From an uncultured bacterium (GTDB lineage Bacteria; Verrucomicrobiota; Kiritimatiellia; RFP12; UBA1067), in contig CACWVU010000012.1 in the NCBI GenBank assembly GCA_902764415.1, positions 1 through 57,526 of the forward strand: a stretch of 57,526 bases of DNA, in the 5' to 3' direction. Both the position numbers and the translations under genes were made by a program. The notes under the pieces are model-generated. The model searched no databases, had not been told where the DNA came from, and saw nothing but the letters and a program-made list of their open reading frames with translations. Shown here in pieces: positions 18,101-25,932 of the stretch (positions are counted from its first letter, which is position 1; every line of letters begins with the position of its first letter).

Positions 18101-18252
18101 CGATGCGGGCGATCGGCATCTGCACCTGCTCGGGGATGCTCGCGGCGACGGTGGTGGGCATATTCTTCGTGCCGCCGCTCTACACGGTGTTCCAGTCTCT
18201 CCGCGAGCGGGCCCGGAGGCTCTTCGCGGCGATTGCGGGAAGGAAGGGGTAG
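15130..18252 (+). CDS. RND efflux pump, AcrB/HAE1 family
   Basis: The 1040-aa product has the normal length for AcrB-like proton-driven exporters, with two repeated halves, twelve expected membrane segments and large periplasmic loops. Proton-relay residues are present: the paired Asp in IGSLVDDAIVVVEN (AcrB Asp407/408 equivalents) and the Lys in LIGLAAKNAILMVEF (Lys940 equivalent). Substrates are probably small hydrophobic molecules or drugs; specificity cannot be read. The gene starts in an ATGA overlap with the adaptor and is followed after one base by a TetR regulator, a common pump/regulator arrangement. There is no sign of truncation. Confidence 0.93.
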   Translation: MKSPSHIFISHPRMAWVVAIVVSLCGAFCLRRMPVAEYPNITPVTITVSTSYTGAGSQEVRDSVAQVIEDQINAVDDIWYYKSNANARGSYNCYCVFRPGTPSNIALVNVQNAVKRAEPKLPTEVVQNGISVRKSPEDQLVQYMFTTDAREMDLMELANFVEKQMADSISRMDGVSLVESGGRTYAMRIWLDPVRLSGLNISIAEVKSAVESQNIQAAAGTVGGEYANDYLSFKVNVKGRLRTKEEFENIVVRTNPETGAQVLLKDVARVELGAKGYSYRSRFNDSNSVWMNVYKAPEANAVATAARVKKEVNRWLKRLPKGVNGYLADDATGFTLLFLKETVWTLFAALALVVLITYVFLQDWRATFIPAVAIPVSLLGTFIVLHVFGFTLNVLTMFGLILVIGSLVDDAIVVVENTQSLMLREGLAPREAAEKSMTQITSAIIATTLVTLACYLPLVFYSGMAGIMYVQFAVTMCTALVISTGVAIVLSPVLCAYMLKAPTDGRRRGVFAPFNAVVDIARRSYLTLARLLVRRVVIALVLFAGVVFSMWWLFGKVPTAFLPKEDRSFIIVRCRLPEGQTLERTIAVVDEFHDRMKGIAGIRFVSSICGWSLWGTGENLANIYLWLDSWDKRSSPELHIDRIMERAVKATEDIYAAQFVFQQLPSIRGLGGSSGVGFNICSVGGQGPQELLDAADGLVAELSTNKLVKSAVHGFTAATPQLELRLDRRKAEALGLTPKVVFQTLQNKLASYYVNDFNLKGGVYEVKLQNDPERRGSVSDVLDIRIPTSSGEAVPLASIASVEHSVGPRETMSYNKMLAAWVDVVPADGVSSSQVMKLIESVKLPQGFVIEWGPVALQERENEGQLLWLVLAAALFAYLFLVAQYESWTIPVPVMLSVACALAGALLGLWLTGTALSVYAQLGCVMLIGLAAKNAILMVEFSRQERARGVPIAKSALRGADLRFRAVMMTAWSFIFGVLPLVFKSGAGSGAMRAIGICTCSGMLAATVVGIFFVPPLYTVFQSLRERARRLFAAIAGRKG

Positions 18253-18253
18253 G

Positions 18254-18871
18254 ATGTCCAGGGCAGTCAACCACCGCGAGCGCAGGCGCGAGATTTGCGC
18301 GACGAGCATCGGGCTCTTCGCCAAGTTCGGGTACGAAGACGTCAACTTCGGCATGATCGCCAAGGCGTGCGGGCTTTCCCGGACGCTCGTCTACACCTAC
18401 TTCAAGGACAAGCGCGCGATCTTCAACCAGGCGATCTTCGGGGTGACCGACGCCGTGGACGAGAAGTACAAGGCGCTTTCCCGCTCGGACCGGACGGCGG
18501 ACGCGAAGCTGCGCGAGATGTGCACCGCGGTCTTCGCCCTCCTCTTCGACAACCGGGAGTTCCTCTGCGTCATCGTCGACCACCTCTGCTCCTTCCGTCG
18601 CAAGGGGAAGCTCCCCGTGGACAACATCATGCGGCATACCCTGGGGCTCAAGCGGATTGTCCATTCGATGATCGTCGAGGCGCGCCACCGCGGCGAGTAT
18701 TCGGCCGGGCTGGACGCCAACCGTGCCACCGAGCTCGTCTATTCCCAGTTCGAGGCGGCCATTCTGCGCCTCGCGGTGTCCGGCAAGGCCGTAATTTCAG
18801 ACCTGATCGAGCAGACCGGGGAGCTTCTCACGGCCTTCCGGGCGGTTCCGGAGGGCCAGACCCGCAATTGA
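18254..18871 (+). CDS. TetR-family transcriptional regulator
   Basis: The 205-aa product has an N-terminal TetR helix-turn-helix (about residues 15-60; FGMIAKACGLSRTLVYTYFKDK) and a divergent ligand-binding C-terminal half. It follows the RND pump with essentially no gap, so it is likely co-transcribed and may sense pump substrates and repress the pump operon. A second possible target is the sugar transporter downstream, whose -35 overlaps a palindrome at 18861-18879. I choose the ATG at 18254 because GGAAGGGG precedes it at good spacing. Its stop codon lies inside the -35 box of the next promoter. Confidence 0.88.
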   Translation: MSRAVNHRERRREICATSIGLFAKFGYEDVNFGMIAKACGLSRTLVYTYFKDKRAIFNQAIFGVTDAVDEKYKALSRSDRTADAKLREMCTAVFALLFDNREFLCVIVDHLCSFRRKGKLPVDNIMRHTLGLKRIVHSMIVEARHRGEYSAGLDANRATELVYSQFEAAILRLAVSGKAVISDLIEQTGELLTAFRAVPEGQTRN

Positions 18872-18879
18872 CTTGCGGG
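18861..18879 (+). promoter_or_regulatory. Perfect palindrome overlapping the transporter -35 box (candidate operator)
   Basis: CCCGCAA-TTGAC-TTGCGGG is a 7-bp perfect inverted repeat with a 5-base spacer, centred on the -35 hexamer. A regulator bound here would block the promoter. It could instead be a weak stem-loop ending the TetR transcript, but no T-run follows on this strand. Confidence 0.55.
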
Positions 18880-18896
18880 CGAAAAAAGGGTATACT
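18868..18896 (+). promoter_or_regulatory. Sigma-70-type promoter for the sugar transporter/galactokinase run
   Basis: TTGACT, a 17-base spacer and TATACT (18891-18896) form a near-consensus promoter. The expected leader is about 28 bases and carries AAAAAGGAG at 18913-18921, a strong ribosome site for the ATG at 18931. Unlike queD and metG this is not leaderless. Confidence 0.8.
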
Positions 18897-18930
18897 TCAA
18901 TAATCAAACCACAAAAAGGAGAAATTCCGC

Positions 18931-20229
18931 ATGAGTACCCAGGAAAAGCAGGGCGGCAACCTGTTCGCCATCGCCACAATGTTCGCGCTCTTCTTCATGA
19001 TCGCGTTCGTTACCAACTTCGCGAGCCCGATGGGGGTGATCGCCAAGAACCAGTTCAACGCGTCGAACGCGCTCTCGCAGCTCGGCAACGCGGCGAACTT
19101 CTTCGCGTACCTCTTCATGGGCATCCCGGGCGGCATCATCCTAAAGCGGAAGGGCTATAAGTTCACGGCGCTCGCGGCGGTCGCGGTCGGCTTCGTCGGC
19201 GTCGGGGTGCAGCTCCTCTCCGGCTACGTCAGCTCCTTCGCCGTGTACGTGATCGGCGCGTTCATCGCGGGCTTCTCGATGTGCATGCTCAACCTCGTCG
19301 TCAACCCGATGCTCAACACCCTCGGCGGCGGCGGCAACAAGGGCAACCAGCTGGTGCAGTTCGGCTGCTCGCTCAACTCGGTGGGCGCCACGCTCTCGCC
19401 GGCCGTCCTCGGCTGGCTGATCGGCGAGATCACCAAGGACACGTCGTTCATCAAGGCCGCCCCGGCGCTGATGATCGCGATGGGCATCTTCGCGGTGGCG
19501 TTCGTGATCGTCGCGTTCTCCAAGATCCCCGAGCCGCACATGGAGACGGCCGAGGAGAAGGCCGCGCGCCTCTCGGGCGGCTCGTCCGTCTTCGGCGACA
19601 TCGCCGAGACGCTGAAGTTCAGGCACTTCACCTTCGGCGCGATCGCGATCTTCTTCTACATCGTGATCGAGGTCGGCGTCCCCTCGATGGGCATGCTCTA
19701 CATGACCGACTGCGTTAAGGACGCGGCTGGCGAGATCGTCTCCAAGGGCCCGGGCTACGTGGGCGGTGCGGTCGCCGGCGTCGTCTGCGGCGCGTACTGG
19801 TTCCTGATGATGTGCGGGCGTCTGCTCGGCGGCGTGGTGGGCGGCAAGGTGTCCTCGCGCGTGCAGGTCTCGTTCCTCGCCACGCTGGGCATCGCGCTCC
19901 TCCTGGCGGCGATGTTCTCGCCGGTGAAGATGGTCACGCTCTTCGGCTACAGCTTCCCGCTCTCGATGTGCTTCATGGCGGCGGTGGGCCTCTGCACCTC
20001 GGTGATGTGGGGCGGCATCTTCAACATGGCGGCCGAGGGCCTGGGCAAGTACGTGCCGATGGGCTCGGGCATCTTCATGGCGATGGTCTGCGGCGGCCTG
20101 CTGATCCCGGTCCAGGGCCTGATCGCCGACAAGATCGGCATCCTCTCGAGCTACTGGCTGTCGATTGCGCTCCTCGCGTACGTGCTCACGTACGCGCAGG
20201 TCCTTTCCAAGCCCACCCGGAGGGCCTGA
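18931..20229 (+). CDS. FucP/GluP-type sugar:proton symporter (MFS)
   Basis: The 432-aa integral membrane protein has about twelve hydrophobic segments. It matches the FHS subfamily of the major facilitator superfamily (L-fucose, glucose/galactose permeases), with the early segment FMIAFVTNFASPMGVIAKNQFN and a Gly/Asn-rich loop NPMLNTLGGGGNKGNQLVQFGCSLNSVGA. It should import a hexose with protons. The galactokinase-like gene three bases downstream suggests galactose or a related sugar. It has its own promoter and a strong ribosome site, so this is the head of the run. The call of fucP versus gluP is left open. Confidence 0.85.
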   Translation: MSTQEKQGGNLFAIATMFALFFMIAFVTNFASPMGVIAKNQFNASNALSQLGNAANFFAYLFMGIPGGIILKRKGYKFTALAAVAVGFVGVGVQLLSGYVSSFAVYVIGAFIAGFSMCMLNLVVNPMLNTLGGGGNKGNQLVQFGCSLNSVGATLSPAVLGWLIGEITKDTSFIKAAPALMIAMGIFAVAFVIVAFSKIPEPHMETAEEKAARLSGGSSVFGDIAETLKFRHFTFGAIAIFFYIVIEVGVPSMGMLYMTDCVKDAAGEIVSKGPGYVGGAVAGVVCGAYWFLMMCGRLLGGVVGGKVSSRVQVSFLATLGIALLLAAMFSPVKMVTLFGYSFPLSMCFMAAVGLCTSVMWGGIFNMAAEGLGKYVPMGSGIFMAMVCGGLLIPVQGLIADKIGILSSYWLSIALLAYVLTYAQVLSKPTRRA

Positions 20230-20232
20230 GCA

Positions 20233-21408
20233 ATGCTGAACCAGGAAGTCTACGACAAGGTCGTCGCCGAGTTCGCGGCGAAGTTCGGCGGCAAGCCCGA
20301 GGTGGTGGCGTACGCGCCGGGGCGCATCGAGGTGCTCGGCAACCACACCGACTACAACGAGGGCTACGTCTTCTCGGCGGCGATCGACAAGGGGACGTTC
20401 TTCGCGGTCTCGGCGGCGGCTGACGACAAGGTGACGCTCGTCGCCCTCGACATGGGCGAGACCTACGAGACCACGCTCGGCGCGGTGAAGAAGGTCGAGT
20501 CGGGCGCGACCTGGGCCAACTACCCGCTTGGCACCTTCAACTGGCTGATGGGCGGCGACCCCGCCAAGGCCGGCAAGGGCTTCAAGGCGGTGTTCGGCGG
20601 CAACATCCCGCTCGGCGCCGGCCTGAGCTCGTCCGCCGCGCTGGAGATGGCGACGGCGCTCGCGCTGCAGAAGCTCTACGGCACCTCGTTCGGCAAGACC
20701 GAGCTCGCCAAGATCGGCCAGAAGGCGGAGCACACCTTCGCCGGCTGCCCGTGCGGGCTCCTCGACCAGGCGTCCTCGATGTACGGCGAGGAGGGTGCGC
20801 TCGTCAAGAGCGACTTCCGATTCAACACCTTCGAGTCCGTCTCGATGGGCCCGTCGGTCGCGTTCATGATGGTGAAGTCCAACGCCAAGCACGCGCTCGT
20901 CGACGGCGCCTACGCCTCTCGCCGCCAGGCCTGCGAGGACGCGGCGAAGTACTTCGCGGGCGTCCTGAGGAAGCCGGTCACGCACCTCCGCGACGTCACC
21001 ATGGCGGAGTGGGTGCTCTACCGTGGCGGCCTGAGCGAGACGACTGCCAAGCGGGCGGTCCACCCGATCGGCGAGGACGAGCGCGTCCTCCAGGGCGCGG
21101 CGCTGCTCGAGAAGGGCGACCTCAAGGGCTTCGGCGCGCTGATGTACGACTCGCACGAGTCGAGCCGCAACTGGTTCGAGAACTCCTGCGAGGAGCTGGA
21201 CAAGATCGTGGACGCGGCGAAGGCGATCCCCGAGGTCTACGGCGCGCGCCTCTCCGGCGGCGGCTTCGGCGGCAGCTGCTGCCTGCTCGTCGACCCGGCG
21301 GCGGCTGACCGCATCGCCGCGCAGATTTCCCGCGAGTACAAGGCGGCGTTCGGCGACGAACCGGCCTGCTCGCTCATCAAACCATCAGCTGGAGCAAGGC
21401 TCGTATGA
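20233..21408 (+). CDS. galK: Galactokinase-like GHMP kinase
   Basis: The 391-aa product has galactokinase length and order: a sugar signature near residue 30-45, the GHMP ATP motif PLGAGLSSSAALE near 123-135, CPCGLLDQ near 170, and a late GARLSGGGFGGSC motif. It would phosphorylate the sugar imported by the upstream symporter (galactose to galactose-1-phosphate, Leloir pathway). The signature reads GRIEVLGNHTDYNEG, whereas classical enzymes have GRVNLIGEHTDYN, so the Glu that contacts the sugar is Asn here. Specificity may therefore differ. No galT, galE or galM is present in the window. The stop overlaps the next start (ATGA). Confidence 0.85.
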   Translation: MLNQEVYDKVVAEFAAKFGGKPEVVAYAPGRIEVLGNHTDYNEGYVFSAAIDKGTFFAVSAAADDKVTLVALDMGETYETTLGAVKKVESGATWANYPLGTFNWLMGGDPAKAGKGFKAVFGGNIPLGAGLSSSAALEMATALALQKLYGTSFGKTELAKIGQKAEHTFAGCPCGLLDQASSMYGEEGALVKSDFRFNTFESVSMGPSVAFMMVKSNAKHALVDGAYASRRQACEDAAKYFAGVLRKPVTHLRDVTMAEWVLYRGGLSETTAKRAVHPIGEDERVLQGAALLEKGDLKGFGALMYDSHESSRNWFENSCEELDKIVDAAKAIPEVYGARLSGGGFGGSCCLLVDPAAADRIAAQISREYKAAFGDEPACSLIKPSAGARLV

Positions 21409-22478
21409 AATTCCGAACGCTGCTGACGCTGGCGGCGGCGCTTGCCGTCGCCCCCGCCTATTCGCAGGAAGAGGAGGAGACCGAGGCCGCGCCGGCCGAC
21501 GAGGCCGCTGCGCCCGCCGCCGGCGACGATGCCGCGGCTCCGCGGCCCAAGGTGAAGTTCTTCGCCACCTTGCCGTTCTGCCGCCAGATCTCCGGCGTCG
21601 TCGAGGTGCTCCGCCCCGGCGCCGCGGCCTGGGAGCCGGTTGAGGATGGAGTCCGCTATGCGCTGGGCACGACGTTCCGCACCGCGCCGGGCGCTCGGGT
21701 GACGCTTATCCTGGGCACCGGGTGCAATATCCGCGCCGAGGGCTCGACCGAGTTCGCCACCCGTCCCCAGCCGCTTGGCGAGGACGTGCGCTCGATCGTG
21801 GTGAAGGGCGGCGTCGTCACGGCGGTCCTGCCGCGCAACCTGCCGGCGGGCGGCTTCGCCATCGCCGCGCCTGGATTCACGCTCAAGGACATCGCCGGCG
21901 AGTGCCGCGTCGAGTACCGCGCCACCGGCGACGGCGACGACGTCTCGCTGCGCTGCAACACCGGCACCTTCATGGTCGAGGGGCGCAACTTCTCCATCCC
22001 GCGGATGAACCCGACCCACGAGTTCAGGATCCGCACCAGCCACGACAACCTCGCCACCATCATCTACGGCGTTCGCGGCGACACGATTGTCAACGTCAGC
22101 CGCGGCGTGGTGATGCGCACCGAGATCGACGAGGACGGCAAGGTGCAGCACGTCGCCGAGACCCCGAACCTCGAGTGGCGCCTCTCGCCCGGCACCAGGG
22201 TGCAGATCAACCGCGCCGTCCCGGCGATCGGAGAGAAGATGAGCGTGTCGGTGATGACCTTCGCCGTCGACGGCGCGCTCAAGAACCATTTCGCCTACGT
22301 CGAGGGCCTCGCCGCGGTTAATTCCGGCGAGCTCGTGGCCGCGTCCAAGGAGGAGAGCGACAAGCTTGCCAAGCGCGCGGCCGAGGCGGCGGGCGATGCG
22401 GCCGCGGCGGCCGAAGAAGCCGAAAACCAGTCCGAGTCTGACGGCGATTCGTCCGACTACGGCAACGAAGAAGAGTAA
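21405..22478 (+). CDS. Secreted FecR-like beta-sandwich protein
   Basis: The 357-aa product has a signal peptide (MKFRTLLTLAAALAVAPAYSQ), an acidic/Ala-rich linker to about residue 47, and a region resembling the FecR domain (GVVEVLRPGAAAWEPVEDGVRYALGTTFRT...RVTLILG). A highly charged Ala/Glu tail follows (about 310-357). FecR-like domains occur in periplasmic signalling and surface proteins; no sigma factor or TonB receptor is nearby, so its role here is unknown. The start overlaps the galactokinase stop. I recognise only the fold type, with moderate confidence. Confidence 0.6.
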   Translation: MKFRTLLTLAAALAVAPAYSQEEEETEAAPADEAAAPAAGDDAAAPRPKVKFFATLPFCRQISGVVEVLRPGAAAWEPVEDGVRYALGTTFRTAPGARVTLILGTGCNIRAEGSTEFATRPQPLGEDVRSIVVKGGVVTAVLPRNLPAGGFAIAAPGFTLKDIAGECRVEYRATGDGDDVSLRCNTGTFMVEGRNFSIPRMNPTHEFRIRTSHDNLATIIYGVRGDTIVNVSRGVVMRTEIDEDGKVQHVAETPNLEWRLSPGTRVQINRAVPAIGEKMSVSVMTFAVDGALKNHFAYVEGLAAVNSGELVAASKEESDKLAKRAAEAAGDAAAAAEEAENQSESDGDSSDYGNEEE

Positions 22479-22499
22479 CAGCAGGAAAAGAGCAGCAAA

Positions 22500-24149
22500 A
22501 TGGTAATCCAGAAGTTCAACAAACTGATCAGGAACAAGTGGATCTGGGGCGTGTTCGCGGTGGCGATTTCCGCGTTCTTCGCCTTCGACTTCCTCATCGC
22601 CGACCTCAACGCGCCGAGCGACCGCGGCGGCGGCTCCGGAGCCGGCACCATCGCCGGCGAGAAGGTTGACGCCGCGCTCTTCGAGGCGTTGGCCGACGAC
22701 GTGCGCGGCATCGGCCGCAACCGCGACTGGAAGACCGACCAGGCCGAGGTCAACCGCGCCGCGTGGGAGAACTACGCCGCGCTCCTGGTGGCCGAGCGCG
22801 CCGGCATCTCCGTCTCCGACGACGAGGTCTCCGAGATGATCCGCCGCGACCCGAGCTTCCAGCAGAACGGCGCGTTCAGCTTCCCGCTCTACAGCGCGCT
22901 CCTCGCGGAGAACTCGATCACCCCCGAGCGCTTCGAGGCGAGCCTCAAGCGCCGCATGACATTGGCGCGCCTCGCCCAGTCCGTGATCGGCGCGGCAACG
23001 TGGTGCTCGCCGATGGAGCTCGACCAGGCCGTCGCCGACATGACCGACACCTATACCGTCAGGGTGGCGAGCTTCCGCCAGGAGCGCAAGGACGCCGACG
23101 CCGTCAAGCTGGACGACGAGGGCCTCAGGAAGTGGTATGACGCGAACACCAACTCGATCGCGCTCCCCGAGCGCTTCAAGCTCCGCTTGGTCAGGTACGA
23201 CGCCACCGACACCAACGTCCTCGCGCGGATGACCGTGACCGAGGACGAGATGCGCGACCGCTACGACGTCACCTCCGACAAGTACACCGTGACCGACACC
23301 AACGGCGTCGAGAAGGTGAAGGAGTTCGAGGAGGTCAAGGACCAGATCGAGCGCGAGCTGCGCCAGATCGCCGCGGTCGAGTTCTTCCGCACCAACCTCA
23401 ATGCCCGCGCCTATGGCACCAAGGCCGCTGATGGCGCCTCGCGCCTCGACGAGATCGCGAAGGAGGACGGGCTCAAGGTCGACACCACCGGCTTCATATC
23501 CATCGAGGGGCCGCAGGTCGACGGGTTCATGACTCGCGCCTCGCTGGTTTTCCCCGGCGCCGAGAACCTCGACGAGACCCTCGCCGAGCTCGACTCGTCG
23601 AGCGAGGACCTGCGCTACGGCGTGGTTGCCTCCGACCGGGCCGTCTGGCTGGTCGAGAAGGACGAGGTCAGCCCTGCGCACGTGCCGACTTTCGAGGAGG
23701 CGAAGGACGCCATCCGCCCGCGCGCGCTGCGCGATGCCCGCGCCGATGCGTTCAAGGCGTCGGTCGAGGCGCTGGCCGCGAAGGGCACCAACGAGCTCTT
23801 CGCCGCCGCCAAGGAGGTAACCACCAACCTTACCTTCTCGGTGACCGATCTCCGCCAGGGCGAGTTCAACGACCAGCTCTCGGTGGTCCGCGCGTCGATG
23901 AGGACGATGAAGGGCGAGCTATCCGAGTTCACCCCGACCTCGCCCAGCCGCGGCATCGTTGTCTACTGCGTCGACCGCGTCCCCGGCGACGCGGCGAAGG
24001 CGATGCTGCTCAAGGCCCAGGTCCGCGGCGAGGTCTCATCGCTGCAGCTCAGGCAGGTCCCCGACGCCTGGAAGAAGTGGAACCTCGAGCGCATGGGCTT
24101 CGAGCCCGGCGAACGCTCGTCCGTCGAGCGCGCGGAGTCCGAGGAGTAG
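22500..24149 (+). CDS. PpiD/SurA-like membrane-anchored periplasmic chaperone
   Basis: The 549-aa product has a short cytoplasmic start, one membrane anchor (about 13-34, IWGVFAVAISAFFAFDF) and a large periplasmic part. A SurA_N/PpiD-like helical region (about 50-165) contains NRAAWENYAALLVAERAGISVSDDEV. The C-terminal half has paired folding-factor-like segments, but I cannot find a convincing parvulin active site. It may therefore be a chaperone rather than an isomerase. E. coli PpiD is about 620 aa. It probably assists folding of exported proteins such as the very large surface proteins of this organism (inference). A weak ribosome site, AGGAAAAGAG, precedes the ATG. Confidence 0.72.
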   Translation: MVIQKFNKLIRNKWIWGVFAVAISAFFAFDFLIADLNAPSDRGGGSGAGTIAGEKVDAALFEALADDVRGIGRNRDWKTDQAEVNRAAWENYAALLVAERAGISVSDDEVSEMIRRDPSFQQNGAFSFPLYSALLAENSITPERFEASLKRRMTLARLAQSVIGAATWCSPMELDQAVADMTDTYTVRVASFRQERKDADAVKLDDEGLRKWYDANTNSIALPERFKLRLVRYDATDTNVLARMTVTEDEMRDRYDVTSDKYTVTDTNGVEKVKEFEEVKDQIERELRQIAAVEFFRTNLNARAYGTKAADGASRLDEIAKEDGLKVDTTGFISIEGPQVDGFMTRASLVFPGAENLDETLAELDSSSEDLRYGVVASDRAVWLVEKDEVSPAHVPTFEEAKDAIRPRALRDARADAFKASVEALAAKGTNELFAAAKEVTTNLTFSVTDLRQGEFNDQLSVVRASMRTMKGELSEFTPTSPSRGIVVYCVDRVPGDAAKAMLLKAQVRGEVSSLQLRQVPDAWKKWNLERMGFEPGERSSVERAESEE

Positions 24150-24163
24150 GGTCACCAGCCGCG

Positions 24164-24595
24164 ATGAAGCTCTCCTTCAAGCGCATCCACCCCGACGCCG
24201 TGCTGCCGTCCTACGCGCACCCCGGCGACGCGGGGATGGACGTCCGCTCGGTGGAGGACCTCGTGATCCCCGCCGGCGGCCGCGTGCTTGTCCATACCGG
24301 CCTCGTGGCCGTCATCCCCGAGGGCTACGAGCTCCAGGTGCGGTCGCGTTCTGGCCTGGCGCTCAAGAGCGGCGTCGCGGTGCTCAACTCGCCCGGGACG
24401 GTCGACGCCGGCTACCGCGGCGAAATCGGGGTGATCCTCGCCAACTTCGGCGACGGCGGCTTCGTCGTCAAGAAGGGCGACCGCGTCGCCCAGCTGGTGG
24501 CCGCGCCGGTGACCGTGGCCGAGATTTTCGAGACCGATTCGGTTGACGCGACGGACCGCGGCGCGGGCGGATTCGGCAGCACCGGCAGGAGCTGA
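24164..24595 (+). CDS. dut: dUTP diphosphatase
   Basis: This 143-aa trimeric-type dUTPase hydrolyses dUTP to dUMP and pyrophosphate, keeping uracil out of DNA and feeding dTMP synthesis. All five family motifs are visible in order: PGDAGMDVRS, RSRSGLA, GTVDAGYRGEIGVIL, KGDRVAQLV and the C-terminal RGAGGFGSTG lid. The ATG at 24164 puts motif 1 at the normal distance, so the longer upstream reading from 24077 is rejected. It lies in a tight run of housekeeping genes with def 5 bases downstream. Confidence 0.95.
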   Translation: MKLSFKRIHPDAVLPSYAHPGDAGMDVRSVEDLVIPAGGRVLVHTGLVAVIPEGYELQVRSRSGLALKSGVAVLNSPGTVDAGYRGEIGVILANFGDGGFVVKKGDRVAQLVAAPVTVAEIFETDSVDATDRGAGGFGSTGRS

Positions 24596-24600
24596 GCGTT

Positions 24601-25146
24601 ATGGTGCTCAAGGTCTTCAGGTACGGCGAGAAGGTCCTGCGCGAGAAGGCGGCGCCGGTGGCGGCGGTCACCGACGTGCTGCGTGCGCTTGCCGACGACA
24701 TGGTCGAGACGATGCACGACTCGCGCGGCGTCGGGCTCGCGGCCCAGCAGGTCGGGCGACTCGAGCGTCTCTGCGTGATCGACATGCCGCCGGACTGCGA
24801 CGACGACGATGACCGCGCCTTCAACGCCCCGATCGCGATGCCGCTGAAGATGTTCAACCCCGAGATCGTCTCGCGCGACGGCGCGGTCTGCGACAAGGAG
24901 GGGTGCCTCAGCTTCCCCGGCGTCGGCGGCGAGATCGTGCGCGCCGCTCAGGTCGTCTGCCGCTACGTGGACGAGCGCGGCGCCGAGCAGACGATCACCG
25001 CGCGCGGCTACCTCGCCCGCGCCATCCAGCACGAAGTCGACCACCTCGACGGCGTACTCTACGTCGACCGCATGAGCGCGATCGAGCGCCTGCGGTACGC
25101 CGCCAAACTCAAGCAGCTTGCCAAGGCCAACGGCGGAGTCCGTTAG
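24601..25146 (+). CDS. def: Peptide deformylase
   Basis: This 181-aa metalloenzyme removes the formyl group from the N-terminal Met of new proteins. The three signatures are intact: GVGLAAQQVG, EGCLSFPG (metal-binding Cys) and QHEVDHLDG (two metal His and the catalytic Glu). An acidic insert (DCDDDDDRAFN, about residues 64-74) follows the first motif region. It is co-directional with dut, with a 5-base gap. Confidence 0.95.
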   Translation: MVLKVFRYGEKVLREKAAPVAAVTDVLRALADDMVETMHDSRGVGLAAQQVGRLERLCVIDMPPDCDDDDDRAFNAPIAMPLKMFNPEIVSRDGAVCDKEGCLSFPGVGGEIVRAAQVVCRYVDERGAEQTITARGYLARAIQHEVDHLDGVLYVDRMSAIERLRYAAKLKQLAKANGGVR

Positions 25147-25171
25147 CACGGCGGAAAGGAGCAGGAAAACC

Positions 25172-25810
25172 ATGCGCGATCTCTTCATTGTCGGCGCCGG
25201 TGGATTCGGCCGCGAGGCGGTCTGGACCGTGGAGCGCATCAACCGCGCGGCGCAGCAGCCGCTGTGGCGCGTCATCGGCTTTGCCGACGACGACCCGGCC
25301 AAGGCGACCGGCAACTTCGAGGGCTACCCGATGCTCGGCACGGTCGAGCAGGCGTCCAAGGACAACCCCGGTGCCTCGGTGTTCGTCGCCATCGGCGACA
25401 ACGCCGTCCGCCGCGCCATCTACGCGCGGCTGCGCGGGCACGACTTCCCGTCGCTCATCGACCCCTCTGCGCAGGTGTCGCCGACGACCGAGTTCCGCCA
25501 TGGAACCTACATCGCCGTCGAGGCGGTGGTCTCGGTCGGCACCGAGATCGGCAAGTTCGTCGTTATCAACGCCCGCGCCGGCGTCGGCCACGACTCCAAG
25601 GTCGGCGACTTCGCCAACATCTGCCCGGGCGTCTCGCTTTCCGGCCACACCACCATCGGCGACAGCGTGTTCATGGGCACCAACAGCTGCACCGCTCCGG
25701 GCGTCACCGTCGGCGCCGGCGCAGTCGTCGCCTGCGGCGTGCCGGTCTACGCCAACGTACCCGAAGGCGCTACCTTAAGTCCGTTTGGCGTTCTCAAGGC
25801 GGGACAGTGA
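25172..25810 (+). CDS. NeuD/PglD-type sugar O- or N-acetyltransferase
   Basis: The 212-aa product has an N-terminal PglB_N-like nucleotide-sugar-binding domain (LFIVGAGGFGREA) and a left-handed beta-helix of hexapeptide repeats (about 95-200). The latter includes NARAGVGHDSKVGDFANICPGVSLSG, where the His is the expected catalytic base. Family members use acetyl-CoA to acetylate sialic acid or UDP-amino-sugars for surface glycans. No other glycan genes are adjacent, so the substrate is unknown. The start at 25172 is supported by GGAAAGGAG just upstream. tRNA-Gln begins 14 bases after the stop. Confidence 0.85.
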   Translation: MRDLFIVGAGGFGREAVWTVERINRAAQQPLWRVIGFADDDPAKATGNFEGYPMLGTVEQASKDNPGASVFVAIGDNAVRRAIYARLRGHDFPSLIDPSAQVSPTTEFRHGTYIAVEAVVSVGTEIGKFVVINARAGVGHDSKVGDFANICPGVSLSGHTTIGDSVFMGTNSCTAPGVTVGAGAVVACGVPVYANVPEGATLSPFGVLKAGQ

Positions 25811-25824
25811 GGCATTACTTCAAC

Positions 25825-25898
25825 TGTCCCGTGGTGTAGTGGCCGCACAGGGGTTTTTGATACCCTTAGTCCTGGTTCGAATCCAGGCGGGACAACCA
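25825..25898 (+). tRNA. tRNA-Gln (anticodon UUG), CCA encoded
   Basis: The cloverleaf folds fully. The acceptor TGTCCCG/CGGGACA has 7 pairs and the D stem GTGT/GCAC is intact. The anticodon stem GGGGT/ACCCT encloses loop TTTTGAT (anticodon TTG), and the T stem CCTGG/CCAGG encloses TTCGAAT. Discriminator A is followed by genomic CCA. It sits between the NeuD-like gene and pilT with no promoter of its own that I can see, so it is probably processed from the surrounding transcript. glnS, the cognate synthetase gene, lies about 3.6 kb downstream in the same run. Confidence 0.93.
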
Positions 25899-25932
25899 GA
25901 CTGGAAACCAGGGCAAGAATAGGAGGCAAGAG

